Source: Rhopalosiphum padi
Lineage: Eukaryota > Arthropoda > Insecta > Hemiptera > Aphididae
Assembly (NCBI RefSeq): GCF_020882245.1
Contig: NC_083597.1
Location: forward strand, 62,784,152 to 62,848,151
Direction: 5' to 3'
Length of the DNA stretch: 64,000 nt
The position numbers and the translations under genes are program-made. The notes under the pieces were generated by a model that saw only the letters and a program-made list of their open reading frames with translations, made no database searches and was not told the origin of the DNA. This document shows positions 25,236-36,567 of this stretch, piece after piece. Position 1 is the first letter of the stretch. Each line of letters starts with the position of its first letter.

Positions 25236-25860
25236 CGTCGATGTATTATATGGGCATTAGTGCATACCAGCTAATGTCGGCTTACGTTCTATATGACGTC
25301 TCGGGTTTCGGTCGGTTCTATGTGCTTTTATATCTATCTATATATAATAATACGTATTATATTATGTTTTATGGTTATGACGACGACGACGACACGACGG
25401 ACGCCCACCACGTGCTGCGGTCGCGTGCTTTTAGTCGAGCAAAGGAGAGCTGACACAGTTTGTCAACTCCCTGGTGTTTTATAGGTTGTGCGCGCGTCCG
25501 CATATACATATTATATAAATGTGTATGTGTGTGTGTGTGTGTAGAAATACACGTCATATATATATATTTAGGCACAAACCACGCGGGGGAGATCCGTTCA
25601 CGTGTTTTTATGCACAACGACGTGGTCGTTTCCGACTCGCAACACGTCTCCCGTTCCGGTCTCTGTCGCGAGACACGACAGCGTGTAAAAACACCCATCA
25701 TGACACTTAAAACCCGTGCAGCCGCGGAAATTCCTATGCATCGGTTCTTCTTTTTTATACTTTCGCTCGCGGCGTGTCAAAACCGGAAACGAAGAACGAC
25801 ACAGAAATCCGGCACGAGACAGACGCGACGATGCATATAATATAGTACCGACGTCGAGAA
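25236..25860. promoter_or_regulatory. CpG-rich island with GAC and GT repeats
   Basis: CG dinucleotides are dense, especially 25380-25500 and 25580-25840. Frames are open on both strands over the same bases, which is what GC-rich, stop-poor DNA gives by chance. A GAC run (about 25379-25393) and a GT microsatellite lie within. It is a candidate promoter or enhancer; orientation is unknown. Confidence 0.3.
25521..25542. repeat. (GT)n microsatellite
   Basis: GT dinucleotides with one early interruption, inside the CpG-rich island. Confidence 0.95.
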
Positions 25861-26754
25861 TTAATATTATCGAATCGTTAAATTATTATTAAAATATTTC
25901 GACGTATTATTGTCATAACTCGATAACTCGGTCGCGATTATACCAAGTGTTTCTTTAGAATATGTATGAAAATTTACATTTTTAATTCTTTATCATTCCA
26001 AAGTCGAGTATTTTCGAGTATAAATCGAATTTTGGACGAATAGTGACGCAAGTGAGACTACGCAAAAACATTTGTCCATCAAACTTTAAATAGTACTAAC
26101 ACTATAATAACTAATGTACGATTAACTATATTCGTTCGAAATTAAACTTGAATAAATCGATATACTCCGAGAAATTATCTAGTGTTGTGTGATATTAAGT
26201 TCAAAATGATATGAGTTTATGTTCATAACAATAAAAAAGCTTTACAAACAATAACGTTAAAAAATCATATCATAATAATAGGTAGTATAATCAATAAATG
26301 CTGTTTCTAAATGGCTTAAATTTATGTAAAAAGAATAATAATATTTCCAAAAACGTTAATCGTTTTTCAAACAATGAGTATTTCACATTAAATGAATCGT
26401 GATTCACCGTGTATAGATTTAACGTAATAACGTAGGTATCTAATACAGCAATACGTCTACGCGCCTTGCTCGGTTGCTGTTATATAACGTCGCCCACGTA
26501 TTCGTTACTACAATTTCAAATGGTTAATCGTATATGATAGGCGCGGACACCTTCGATAGTTCGATCGAGTTGTATCGGAATTTACACAATAATAAGATTG
26601 TTATATTCGTGAATCTATACGCTGTCTTCTTCGAAAATCACTGCATGTATAATAGAGTGTACAGGAAATAGATAATTTAACATTAATTTGAATATTAAAA
26701 TTCTGATCGTCATTATCACGTTTTACCGCTTTGATTTGTATATTTTTACAACAG
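25861..26754. other. AT-rich non-coding stretch
   Basis: No supported gene. The sequence just before 26755 (TATATTTTTACAACAG) has the form of a splice acceptor and introduces the next block. Confidence 0.5.
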
Positions 26755-26988
26755 CAACGTTTGGGAGAATTGTGGTCCGATGACTTACGCCCGACGATCG
26801 GCGCTCAGGCCTCGGCGTCTACGGAAGAGGTCTGTCCCGGTGCTGCGGTGGCGTATGGAATTAATGTCTTTATCGGGCGTTATAAAATATACCGACTGCC
26901 CACCACGTGTCTCGCACAAGTGCTGCAGGTGGCGCTACCCACCCGCCTACCGTTTGCTATCGCGGTCGTTGAAAATAAATTATTATAA
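26755..26988 (+). CDS. Candidate 3'-terminal exon (unrecognised product)
   Basis: A pyrimidine-rich stretch ends in ACAACAG at 26754. After it, the phase-0 frame is open for 77 codons to a TAA at 26986-26988, with fairly high G+C at third positions. The peptide begins QRLGELWSDDLRPTIGAQ and includes EEVCPGAAVAYG and CLAQVLQVALPTRLPF. An AATAAA at about 26975 overlaps the end of the frame and could serve as a polyadenylation signal. A second frame (26780-27004) is also open over the same bases, so an untranslated exon or chance are real alternatives. No domain is recognised. Confidence 0.25.
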   Translation, partial: QRLGELWSDDLRPTIGAQASASTEEVCPGAAVAYGINVFIGRYKIYRLPTTCLAQVLQVALPTRLPFAIAVVENKLL

Positions 26989-27019
26989 TATTGTGTTTGT
27001 TTAAATATCCTATGTATTA

Positions 27020-27990
27020 TATACGTATATTATGTTATGGGCTTCCTCCCGTAGTGGTAAGAGCATGACAAAAAACCTCGTCGGGTACGAGTGCGTATAT
27101 TATAATACACGACCATGACGCTCGCCTAATACAACGCATACGTGCGTGAGTGCGTGCGTGCCAGCGCATTTGGAAAAGCGTAAAAATAAGTATTAAAAAA
27201 AAAAAAAAATTAAAAATTCACGGTGGGGTCCCGTCTAGACGGTAAATTATATAATACGTATATATATATGCAGCGCGATGAATGAGAGTCGAGATACGCC
27301 GCCGTTAATGAAACGGTCACCAGAAATAGAGCGACTCTGGCGGACAAACGGTTATTTGGCATTTGTACAGAGGCAGGAGACACACGCGCGCGACCGTCGG
27401 CAGGAGGACGGACGGTCGAGGTGGAGGGGAAAAAGAGAGTGCGACCCTGGGGAACGACTGCGGGCGGGGAGTGGGTACATATTATAGTGCTGAGTTGCTG
27501 CGGCAGACGCGGCGCAAACGGAAATAGATGTCGGGCACGGGCGAACGGAGGTTACTGCGATATATATACGTATATATAATAATACATATCCACTCGCACA
27601 CATCGGCCGACGACTGGTAGACACAATACAAATTCTTTTAAAGGTCCCTATCGTCCGACCGCCGCCGCAATCCTCATAGCCGTTCCGGTCTGTAATCCGA
27701 CCGATCGGCATTTTTTGATTCCGAACCCGGATCATCATCGACATTTCGCCACTACTCGCGTTCCTCCGCCCCGACGCGTTTTTCTTTCCGGAGAGATTCT
27801 TCGTATATACATCTATAATTCGCCACGGAAAACATCACGAGCCCCGTTTAACGTCCGTATGCGCTATTTTTAAACCTTCCGTGCGTATCTCTCGGTAAAC
27901 GATATAAATATATTGTATTAGTTTTATCCCGGTTTGCACGGCGGCGTACGTATTTTCCGCGCACGATTTATACATCACACAGGTAGATCG
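27020..27990. promoter_or_regulatory. CpG-rich island
   Basis: About 1 kb of clearly raised G+C and CG density, interrupted by a poly(A) run near 27196 and a TA run near 27558. Overlapping frames occur on both strands (27278-27487 plus, 27352-27744 minus), neither bounded by clear splice sites. It is a candidate promoter region, perhaps with an untranslated first exon; the strand is undetermined. Confidence 0.35.
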
Positions 27991-28956
27991 AGAAAAAATT
28001 ACCACTTGTCTCGTTCTTTAGGCTCAGTGGCGCAACTAATATATAGAGTTCAAATCTTGAATAAGGTGCTACGAATCACGTACAACGCTCACTGAGACGT
28101 ATCCTGGGGGTGTTCCCTCGTTCACATTATTATCATTAATATGCAAACACGTTATATGTTTTTTATAATTATATTTCATATAAACATGTACTTTTCGGTT
28201 TAAGTCAGCAAATGTTTTTTTTAAAGTTTTTTTTAGTGTTCATTGGCCGAATCACTTTCGATATGTATGATACTTAAACGTTGGCGAAACACTGCTATAC
28301 CATAATATTTCTTACTTCTTAGCTAATTTGTTAATCATCGCGTCGAGGAAAAACTATACACTCACGTGGCGCTGTACTCGCGGGGATGATAATTAATGCA
28401 ACTCAATGCAATAAACTAATACAATATGATGGAAATGCGAAACGAAAAAAAAAAATCAACCGATAATAAATCCTTAAACTTAATTGAAATCACTCAAATA
28501 TATAAGGAACTTTGGGGTGCTCCCGTATAGTTATACGCTCATAATATATGCTGTTTATAATATAATATACCTATGTCCGTCTTAACTTTCAAATATCCGT
28601 CTTTGTTTTTTTTTAAAGCAGCTCGGCATCGATAATACATACAAGTACATACAAGTAACACGTAACGTATTTAGCTTTTTTTTTTTGTCTAGCGAGAGAT
28701 CTGCGTCTTCGATTAGATTGTTATTGTTTTTTGTTTTTTGTTGTTTTTTTTTTTTTTTACTTTACAACAAACCGCGTTATCGTGCCACTTGATTTTGCCG
28801 GTTCGTTTTGCGTTACCAATATACGTGTATTAATAATAATAATAATATATGTAACGTACAACAAATGTGTGCAGCGACCGTTGTATTTATATATGCATAT
28901 ATACAAGCGAATAAATTGAAACGGTTGAATTGGTCTTGTGTTCTCAGCCGCACCCT

Positions 28957-28957
<1 letters not shown>

Positions 28958-28987
<30 letters not shown>

Positions 28988-28990
28988 GTA
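28958..28990. repeat. (AAT)n microsatellite
   Basis: About ten AAT units with one interruption. A shorter array lies at about 28829-28847. Confidence 0.95.
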
Positions 28991-29308
28991 ATAACATACA
29001 CACATTTATATATCTATGTATATAATATATAAGCCCACAAAACTCGGCTTTGGAAAACTTCATAAATAAACGGTTTAGAGTCGATAAATATATATATATA
29101 TATATAAAAAAATACGAAATACGTGCACGGCGTTTCAGATCAATAATTTCTAGCCGGATATATTATTATAGCATAAATATAATATATTAATATTATATGT
29201 ATAGTACGTACACGTGTATTTTCCGAGTGCATAGGGTATATATTGTATGTACACGATATTATAATAATAGCGTTTTACGTCCTTTCCGATCGACTAAATA
29301 ATAATATA

Positions 29309-29314
<6 letters not shown>

Positions 29315-29342
<28 letters not shown>
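29315..29342. repeat. (TA)n microsatellite
   Basis: A long TA run preceded by AATAT repeats. Confidence 0.95.
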
Positions 29343-29345
<3 letters not shown>

Positions 29346-30330
29346 ATTACGACGACGAAGAGGTTCAAGGAAAGTATTGAAAAACGTATTTCATAATGTA
29401 TGTAGTTAAATGAAATTCAAAGTCAAAAGAAATAACACATTACATAATATAGTATAAAGGCACAGACGCTGTATTTTTATTTTTTATGCGCATTTGATAA
29501 AAACGACGTCTCACGATTTTCAGAATCGGATTTACGTCATAAAAAGTTTGACTTTAGATTTATGAAAAAAACAAAATTAAACTCCGACCGGTTTTCGATC
29601 AAACGTCGACCGTAAATATATTTTTTGTCCTATCCTTTTTTTTTGTGTGTGTTAAATATTTCATTCTTGAATATTTTAGTATAATATAATTTAAGTACAT
29701 TCGAAACGATTTCCAATACCTGGAAATTAACATCCGAATCGGACAGCTTACTATATTTCATTTTTAAACATTATTATGAACAATAATATTATCATATTTA
29801 CTTCCTGTATGATTTAATAATAGTCAAAAACTTATATATTATACTCGTTTGATCAACATACCGAATAAAAATAAAATAAAAATACATGATATAATAATGA
29901 AAGAATAAAAATGGCACGAATCAGTCAGTGACCAGCGTGTTATATAATATGATATTCGAAAAATGAGCTTTTTCTATTTGAAGACTTTTAATCTCGGCGC
30001 CGCAGTAGTTCGACATCCCATATGTTATATAATATTAATATACGTTTTACGCGTATGTTATGTGACCTGAATGCAATACATATACTACATGACAACTGCT
30101 GTAGTGAGTACCTTTTCGCTTTGTGATCGGTCATATCCCATCTAGAGACAATTATATGATAGTTACATGTATTATATAATATATAATGTATAGAATTTGG
30201 CCCTCAAAAAACAGATGATTTTTCAGGCAAGCAATACTCACTGATTTTTGTTTTAGTTAGAACAGTTTTCTTTGCAGATTTTATTATTCAATCGCATGTC
30301 ATTTAAGCACTAAACTAAACTCGTGAAAGA

Positions 30331-30497
30331 GTTGCACGGACCCCTGAAAATGTACAGAGGGTGCCAAGGACTCATTCCTGCGGCATCCCGCGTAAGCCGC
30401 TCGACAGCACGTTCAAGTGCGTTCACCTCGACTTTACGAACAGGCTTTAGTCGTGTTACACTGAGACGATATGCCATCATATTATGGCTCAGTGGCT
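30331..30497 (-). CDS. Candidate minus-strand exon or coding remnant (weak)
   Basis: On the minus strand an acceptor-like TTTTATAATTTACGTCAG ends at about 30498. An open frame follows, reading MMAYRLSVTRLKPVRK, then ALERAVERLTRDAAGM and SPWHPLY, before the stop near 30310. Residue composition is protein-like (alternating charged and hydrophobic positions) and G+C is well above the flanks. No donor of good quality closes it, and I do not recognise the family. It could be an exon, a fragment of a decayed element, or chance. Confidence 0.2.
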
Positions 30498-30636
30498 GAC
30501 GTAAATTATAAAAATACAATGTGATTGTGGCTAATAAAATATATAGGTATTCTAAAAAATGTTTATAACTCAAAAAAGTTACTGGTGCCAGCTGATTATT
30601 CAGAAATCGTTCATTTTCCTTGGACCACCATGTGTG

Positions 30637-30681
30637 TATAATTTATCATAATATTATTATCAAATATTATGATAAATTATA
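30637..30681. repeat. Perfect 19-bp inverted repeat (hairpin)
   Basis: Arms at 30637-30655 and 30663-30681 are exact reverse complements and are separated by a 7-base loop (ATTATCA). Being entirely A/T apart from one G-C pair, it might arise by chance in AT-rich DNA, but 19 consecutive pairs is notable. Confidence 0.92.
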
Positions 30682-30699
30682 TGGATATATTATATTATA

Positions 30700-31070
30700 T
30701 CGCGTGAGTTGGCGAATAGTTTCACGCGCATGCGACGGCGGATGACGAGACTAGACGTCTGCAAGTTATATGCATATAATATCGTTCGTTAGTGCCATCG
30801 CCGCTTTGTCGCGTATAATAAACCACAATTCGTCGCACCCTTTAACATTCGCTAGCGTTTTATCGTGTACATACTACGCGTATATACTATACACGCATTT
30901 ACCTCAATACCTCATATGTGTGTTTCCGTGAAGTTTTCCACTTCCAGACGAATAAAGTTTGGACCTTTCGCTCCACCGCAGTCGTCCGTCGTCACTATAC
31001 CGCAACACACGCACACGCACACGCACACACACACACACGTGGTCGTTGACATTTTCCGACCGTTTTATCT
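30700..31070. promoter_or_regulatory. CG-containing block with CA microsatellite
   Basis: Raised G+C and several CG dinucleotides (30718-30850 and 30940-31040). It ends in a CA array and holds no supported gene. It may be regulatory; evidence is only compositional. Confidence 0.2.
31005..31038. repeat. (CA)n microsatellite with CG interruptions
   Basis: CA dinucleotides interrupted by GCACACGCAC units. Confidence 0.95.
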
Positions 31071-31207
31071 GTAGTTAATATTCGTTATATATTGGATGTA
31101 GTTGGTTAAGTACACCAGAACGTTTGAGACGAAAACAATTATTTGTATAGACACGAAACAGGTAGCACGAGACCTATAGCTATTTACAGTGCAACAATAT
31201 TATACTA

Positions 31208-31391
31208 CAACGTTTCCCAAAGTGTGCGACAATCTCAAGGGTTCCGCAAGATGTATGTGATTGTTGAGAAGATTATTTTATATTATTAAAAATTATTATT
31301 TATTTATTTTATATTATTTAAAAAAAGAGGTTCCACGAAACACAAACTATTTCTCAAGGGCGCCATGATCGTAAAAGTTTGGGAACCGCTG
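31208..31391. mobile_element. hAT-type MITE, 184 bp, with 8-bp target duplication
   Basis: The left end reads CAACGTTTCCCAAAGTGTG. The right end, reverse-complemented, reads CAGCGGTTCCCAAACTTTT, the GGTTCCCAAA-type terminus seen in many hAT elements. Flanks TTATACTA (31200-31207) and TTATACCA (31392-31399) match at 7 of 8 bases, the hAT target-duplication length. The interior is AT-rich with no reading frame, so the copy depends on a transposase elsewhere. Inside the right end, GTTCCACGAAACACAAACTA and, inside the left, GGGTTCCGCAAG are partly related, giving a nested repeat. The decayed ends suggest an old insertion. Confidence 0.88.
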
Positions 31392-31399
31392 TTATACCA

Positions 31400-32030
31400 C
31401 TACATATTTTGACTCGTGGAAATTATCCAGTCTAAATAAAATGTGAAATGTCGTCATTCAGTCTTCAAATTGTTTTTTACAAAAAAATAAATAAATCTTG
31501 TTTTGTTTTTTTTTAATTTTCAACACTGATTCATATTCAAGCCTATATTGGACTAAAGAGAACTTAATATCTTTGATTTTGTGGTAAACATAAAGACTAT
31601 CCGCAGACATATTATATTAAAACCATGTATACATAATATACGCTGTACCAACCTATATTATATTACTATAGTAATAATTTAAATAATGAATAATTATGTC
31701 GTATCATTTTGTTTTGATTTGACTTTACTTCAATAGATCTTCAATAGAACGCAGATTGATCTTAAGTCATCTGTTAGTACCACATTTGAATAGCGAGTCT
31801 GTCGCAGAAATTCAAGAAATTCTTTTGTGCTTTCTCGGTAATGCCGTTTGAACGACAGCAGTAAGTTTCCAAGAATCGCGAACAACTATAAGTTCTCGAT
31901 AAACTATAAAGCACGCGCGATATGACGGGAAAGGCCTCCTCAAATAGCATCATTTTCGTATAATACACGTATAAGAATAATATGATAAATCGGAAATATT
32001 GAAACCCGCGCATTTTTTCAATAACAACTG
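31400..32030. other. AT-rich non-coding stretch
   Basis: No supported gene. The minus-strand frame at 31774-32013 has no recognisable domain or splice boundaries. Confidence 0.55.
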
Positions 32031-32745
32031 CCTATATGCGTATAAATCCGGTATAGTTATTTCGAATTCCCCAGAATCGCTTGTACCTATATACATCGAG
32101 ACAAACAGCCGCAGTACGCGCACTTGACACGAATAATAATGGTCGCGTATTTTGGTCGATTTAAATATACCTATACATTGTGTGTGTGTGTGTGTGTGTT
32201 TGTGTATTATATAATACCGATCGATTGTACGCGTTACATTACCTATCGGAACGCGCAGACTTTAATTAACTCACCCAGTCACAACAATAAACGATCGGAA
32301 ACGCGCTGGTGGGCGTTAGCGGTGGCGCGGCGGCGGCGGTGGTGAGCGGTATCCTTTACGTCGTATTCGATCGTATTGGCGGAATGGGGTTGTTGAGACT
32401 TTCTGGAACCGTGCCCTTTTATAATATTATAGAGCTATGAGAACGAGTCGACTGCCGAAAGAAACTGATAATAAGTTTCTATGCCGCGATCACGGGGGGA
32501 AGATCGATTTCTGTGCGCACATCGCCTACGCGCTGATGGAGAGTTTTGAAATTCTCGGTCTTCGTATTCGAGGATGGTGGGATATATAACGAGTGGCGGT
32601 CAAGAACTGTGTTTCTCACCCGAATATTTACCCTAAACCTACGCCACTCACGCATAGATGACGTGTTCGAGCTACTCGACTATAACGGCGGAATATGGAC
32701 GTTTCATTATTATTCTGTAATATCTTACAACATTACCGCGACGTC
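32031..32745. promoter_or_regulatory. CpG-rich island with TG and CGG repeats
   Basis: Base composition rises sharply around 32090-32700. A TG array lies at about 32179-32205 and a GGC/CGG run at about 32326-32343. Plus-strand frames (32124-32345 and 32546-32749) traverse it but show no domains. It is a candidate promoter or untranslated exon; orientation is unknown. Confidence 0.3.
32179..32205. repeat. (TG)n microsatellite
   Basis: A TG run with one TTT interruption near its end. Confidence 0.95.
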
Positions 32746-33673
32746 ATAGTAAAGGTCGAGTATAAAAAAAGGAATTTGCATGGAAACGTCTAAGTTTGAT
32801 TAAATTAAACATCTCACGAATATTACAATTGGTAAAGTCGCTATAATTAATAAAAATTGCATCTATCAATATACTCTGGCAATATTGCATAATTCGCAAT
32901 TAACTGGTAATAATTCGAAATTTTTAGTAACGTATGATAAAAAAATATTTTAATCTATACATTTTCTTGGTGTATATGAGTATGAGATGAGGTTTGGCGA
33001 GATCTGAAAAAAGTTTGAGGGGATAATTTACGATATTATATATATTATAAATATATTTTTTTTTTTTTATTATTATCGAACACTATACATAATTATTTAT
33101 TAATAATATATAGAGCCTTTCTGATTGGGGTGTCTTAGGCGGAGTAGAAAAGTCCAAAATATGTTTTCCCAACAGTGACTGCATAATGACTTAACACGGC
33201 TCTATAAGTAATTAACCATCTTGACTGCACGTATAATAACCACGACTTTCGATTTACGCTGGTTGTCATCTGCAAATGGAGCCTGAAAAATACTAATAAA
33301 TCAGCTGTATTACCTATAATATTTTCGCTACAATAAAGTCCTGAGTTTCCGCTGATGTTGTACGATGATGTTAAAACAACGGAACAATACTCGTTTATAA
33401 TATTTTATATAATATTATGTTCTCGATCGGAAACGGTTAAACAAATGCGAAAACACCAAACTGTGTGTGTTTACCTACTGAACTCGATGCATTATACAAT
33501 AAGAATGTTGTTACGCCGTTCCTTCGTCGTTATAATCCATTTGTTATTTAACACTTCTAAAATCTCGTCGAACTGTGGCGTATTGATACAGCAGGCACGT
33601 CAATTTTAATTTATCCGCGCAAAATATGATACTGACAGTCTGCAGGTGTGTGCACGTGCCCAGTCGATTTCTG

Positions 33674-33694
33674 TTTTTTTTTTTTTTTTTTTTT
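33674..33694. repeat. Poly(T) tract, 21 T
   Basis: A homopolymer run. Confidence 0.95.
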
Positions 33695-35824
33695 AATAAA
33701 AAAATATCACCGTCGAGAAAATAACTCGTGCACGCGCGCGAATGTTATAACTTATAATGTTTTATATTATTATATGCTATCGCATTATGCGCACGTCATT
33801 CCGGTGCGTATTTCAATAATCTCCACCGTTTATTAGTCCGTATGGTTACGATCTCTCACTTCTAATATATTATAATATATTTATATTATATGATACGCAT
33901 ACAGAATATATAGTATAAACCCGTTTGTACTTTGTACGGTTATTTTAGTGTAATTTGAAACGTATACAACGAAACTTTTCCTATATAATATTCTAGCTTG
34001 ACAGTCCTTGCGTTCATTGTACGACATTATTTAGTTTTGAAATAAATATTATAAGCGAAACTCCAACGAATAACGATAAATGTAGTTAATATATTATTAT
34101 ATAGGTGCATAATATTACATACAACTTGGACTACTTGGTATATATATAATATACGCACAAATTAAATGCTGTACGCATTCCCACGAGTTTTTCTCTCCTC
34201 GGTTTAACAATTTTATAATTTTTCAATTGATTATTCAAATTATATTTAAATAATTCATATTTATGTAAAAGAAATAATTTATATACGCATTTAATTGAAA
34301 TGGAAATATCAAATCAAATTATTCATTTCTATAGTTTGTTTCGGATGTTTTGTCCATACAGAGATTTTTTTATGTAAAAGACTTCTATGTAATTTTATAG
34401 TATTTTACATTTGAGAAAATAACATTAACAATGTGTTCCTTAAATGTTCGGAAATTACTTTATTAATTTAATATTATATCACCATTAAACTTTTATAATT
34501 TAAACACATAAAGTTCAGGTTAGGTTTGAGTTATATATTCATATTTTAAATTTAACCCTTTTAGGTTTTAGATTAACGTTTATCATACTTTAAATTTATC
34601 AGTCATTGAATGCGTTAGTAAGGAGCTTAATTAGAAACTCTAGTGTAGGAACCTTTTGCAGATTCATATTTTTTAAATAATCAGTATTTAACATTATAGC
34701 ATTTGGATTTTTCATTAGTTTTTACTTATTAGTATTTTAAATATTCAATCATAAAATTTTGTTATTGGGTTATGATTAAAACGACTCGTACAGAGTCGTA
34801 CTGTCATTTTATTTTAACAACCCACAAACAATAGTCAAACAAATATGTGTTTCAATATCGTTATAATAGACCATATAAGTATCCATATTATTTATATTTA
34901 ACCTCTTATATTCACTCATTCACTCTACACATAAGCTACGCTTATTGTATGGATATCATATAAACTTTACTTTTATGCTTTTTTGCGTTGTTTAATATTA
35001 TTATTTGTTGAAATAAATATTATTATTAAAATTTAAGTATATATTATATATACTATTTATATACTATATGCATATTATACAGTAAATATTACGCTAAATG
35101 AACTTAAAAGTAATATTTAATAGTAGTCAAAAGATAATAATTTGAATTAAACGGTTTAAATACCAGAGTATAATTCTAATAATCTTATGGACAATAATAT
35201 AAATGCGATCGCTCTGTCGACTATTATTATTATTAATATAATTGTGTGAAAAATACTTTTCTAAAAAACTATATATAAAATAAATATAATATAATGCTGG
35301 CACGTGCTTTCTCGGACGTCGACGTAATTATATTGAGTTTATTTTTTTGTCGGATGCCTTCTAACATATCGCATGGCTGGTTACAGGTACCTACGCAGTC
35401 GATTAAAGTTTCATTATTGTAAACAATTATTTAAAAAGTACATTTTATATAACGACATAATCGATCAAATCGTCTGTCCTTTAGTGTGTGGCGCCTACTC
35501 GTTTCGACACTATATTATAAACAATTTATAATATATTATGCACAAATATAAAAGAAATTAATATGTCTTAAATGAGTTAGTCTGCGTTTACCTTTGTATA
35601 TTTGTCACATTACGAACGATTTATTTAAGCACTGCGAATCGCAAATAACGAGTTAATATTATATATCATTATATGTAATAATAATATTCAAACGATCGAT
35701 CATTCGAATTTCGAATATGTTATGTATTATATAAAGATAAGTAATTTGTATCGTATAATGTTTTAAATTTGACAAACTTGCTCTGACCAAGTAATTAATA
35801 AAATATAACAAACATTCCACTTGA

Positions 35825-35857
35825 AAATAAATAATAATAATAATAATAATAATAATT
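35825..35857. repeat. (AAT)n microsatellite
   Basis: About ten AAT units. It underlies the poly-isoleucine start of an overlapping minus-strand frame. Confidence 0.95.
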
Positions 35858-36399
35858 AGCATAATATTTTTTCAGATCTAAGGAGAGCGACGAATGTATC
35901 AATTTAACAAAGATTTCTTTTTTTTTTCTTTTTACATATTATCTAGACATTTTTTATGGTAGATAACATGCTCCGTAATTCAGCTTTGAGTGACATTTAT
36001 GGTAGCAAATTAGATCTAGTTTATACTTCGGGGGGTCAAAGGTAAAAAATGTCTAAAACATTTTTCAAGATATCTTGGGGAAAAAAAAATAATGACGAAA
36101 AAACAAGAATACTTACGTATGCAAAACAAGTTTTCGACAAAATCAATTTTGTATTTTCGTTGTAATTCAAAAACAAATGTTCCTTGAAGTTTGAAGTTTT
36201 CAACTTTTTATATTATTATGACCGATAGAAGTATAATATATATTATATAGACTAGATGAACATATATTCAATATCTACTTTAAATTATGTTGTGCTCGAC
36301 TATATTATACTGATGTGTACTATATAGTGTTCTGCTTAAACAATACTTTTAAAACTACAGTAAAGTGCATCAAAACGGCATTTAAAGACTAGACAATGG

Positions 36400-36420
36400 G
36401 AGAGAGAGAGAGAGAGAGAG
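36400..36420. repeat. (GA)n microsatellite
   Basis: Ten GA units followed by AAAGAGA. It is the only long GA array in the window. GA tracts can bind GAGA-type factors in insects, but nothing else here shows promoter function. Confidence 0.95.
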
Positions 36421-36534
36421 AAAGAGATACCGATCGTTGCATTATTCTATGTGACTATGCGCAGCACTTTCCCACTTTCCGGTAAATTATGTTTGCCGAA
36501 TTTGAAATTCTATCGTCTTGTCGTCGCTGTACAT

Positions 36535-36567
36535 ACCTTCACCTTCACCTTCACCTCCACCTTCACC
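36535..36567. repeat. (ACCTTC)n hexanucleotide repeat
   Basis: Five and a half ACCTTC units with one T-to-C change. Hexamer periodicity can preserve a reading frame, but no extended frame with coding character surrounds it. Confidence 0.95.

Larger units (their letters stand above)
27991..30330. other. AT-rich, microsatellite-dense non-coding stretch
   Basis: Contains a T tract (28744-28758), two AAT arrays, and TA arrays at about 29088-29106 and 29315-29342. Frames here encode repeats of Ile, Tyr and Asn and are repeat artefacts. No gene is supported. Confidence 0.6.
32746..36534. other. AT-rich non-coding stretch
   Basis: No supported gene. Contains a T tract (33674-33694), an AAT array (35825-35857) and a GA array (36400-36420). 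A TTTTTTCAG acceptor-like site ends near 35874, followed by a short frame only. Confidence 0.6.

Noticed and set aside
27040..27110. GTAGTGGTAAGAGCA resembling a tRNA D-arm
   Set aside because: No matching acceptor stem, anticodon stem or TTC-containing T-arm follows at the correct distance.
28021..28100. GGCTCAGTGGCGCAAC...GAGTTCAAATC resembling tRNA or a short MITE
   Set aside because: No cloverleaf can be built, and the CTCAGTG/CACTGAG ends are too short and lack a target duplication.
28757..29032. Four overlapping frames on both strands
   Set aside because: Poly-Tyr and poly-Ile products of AAT arrays.
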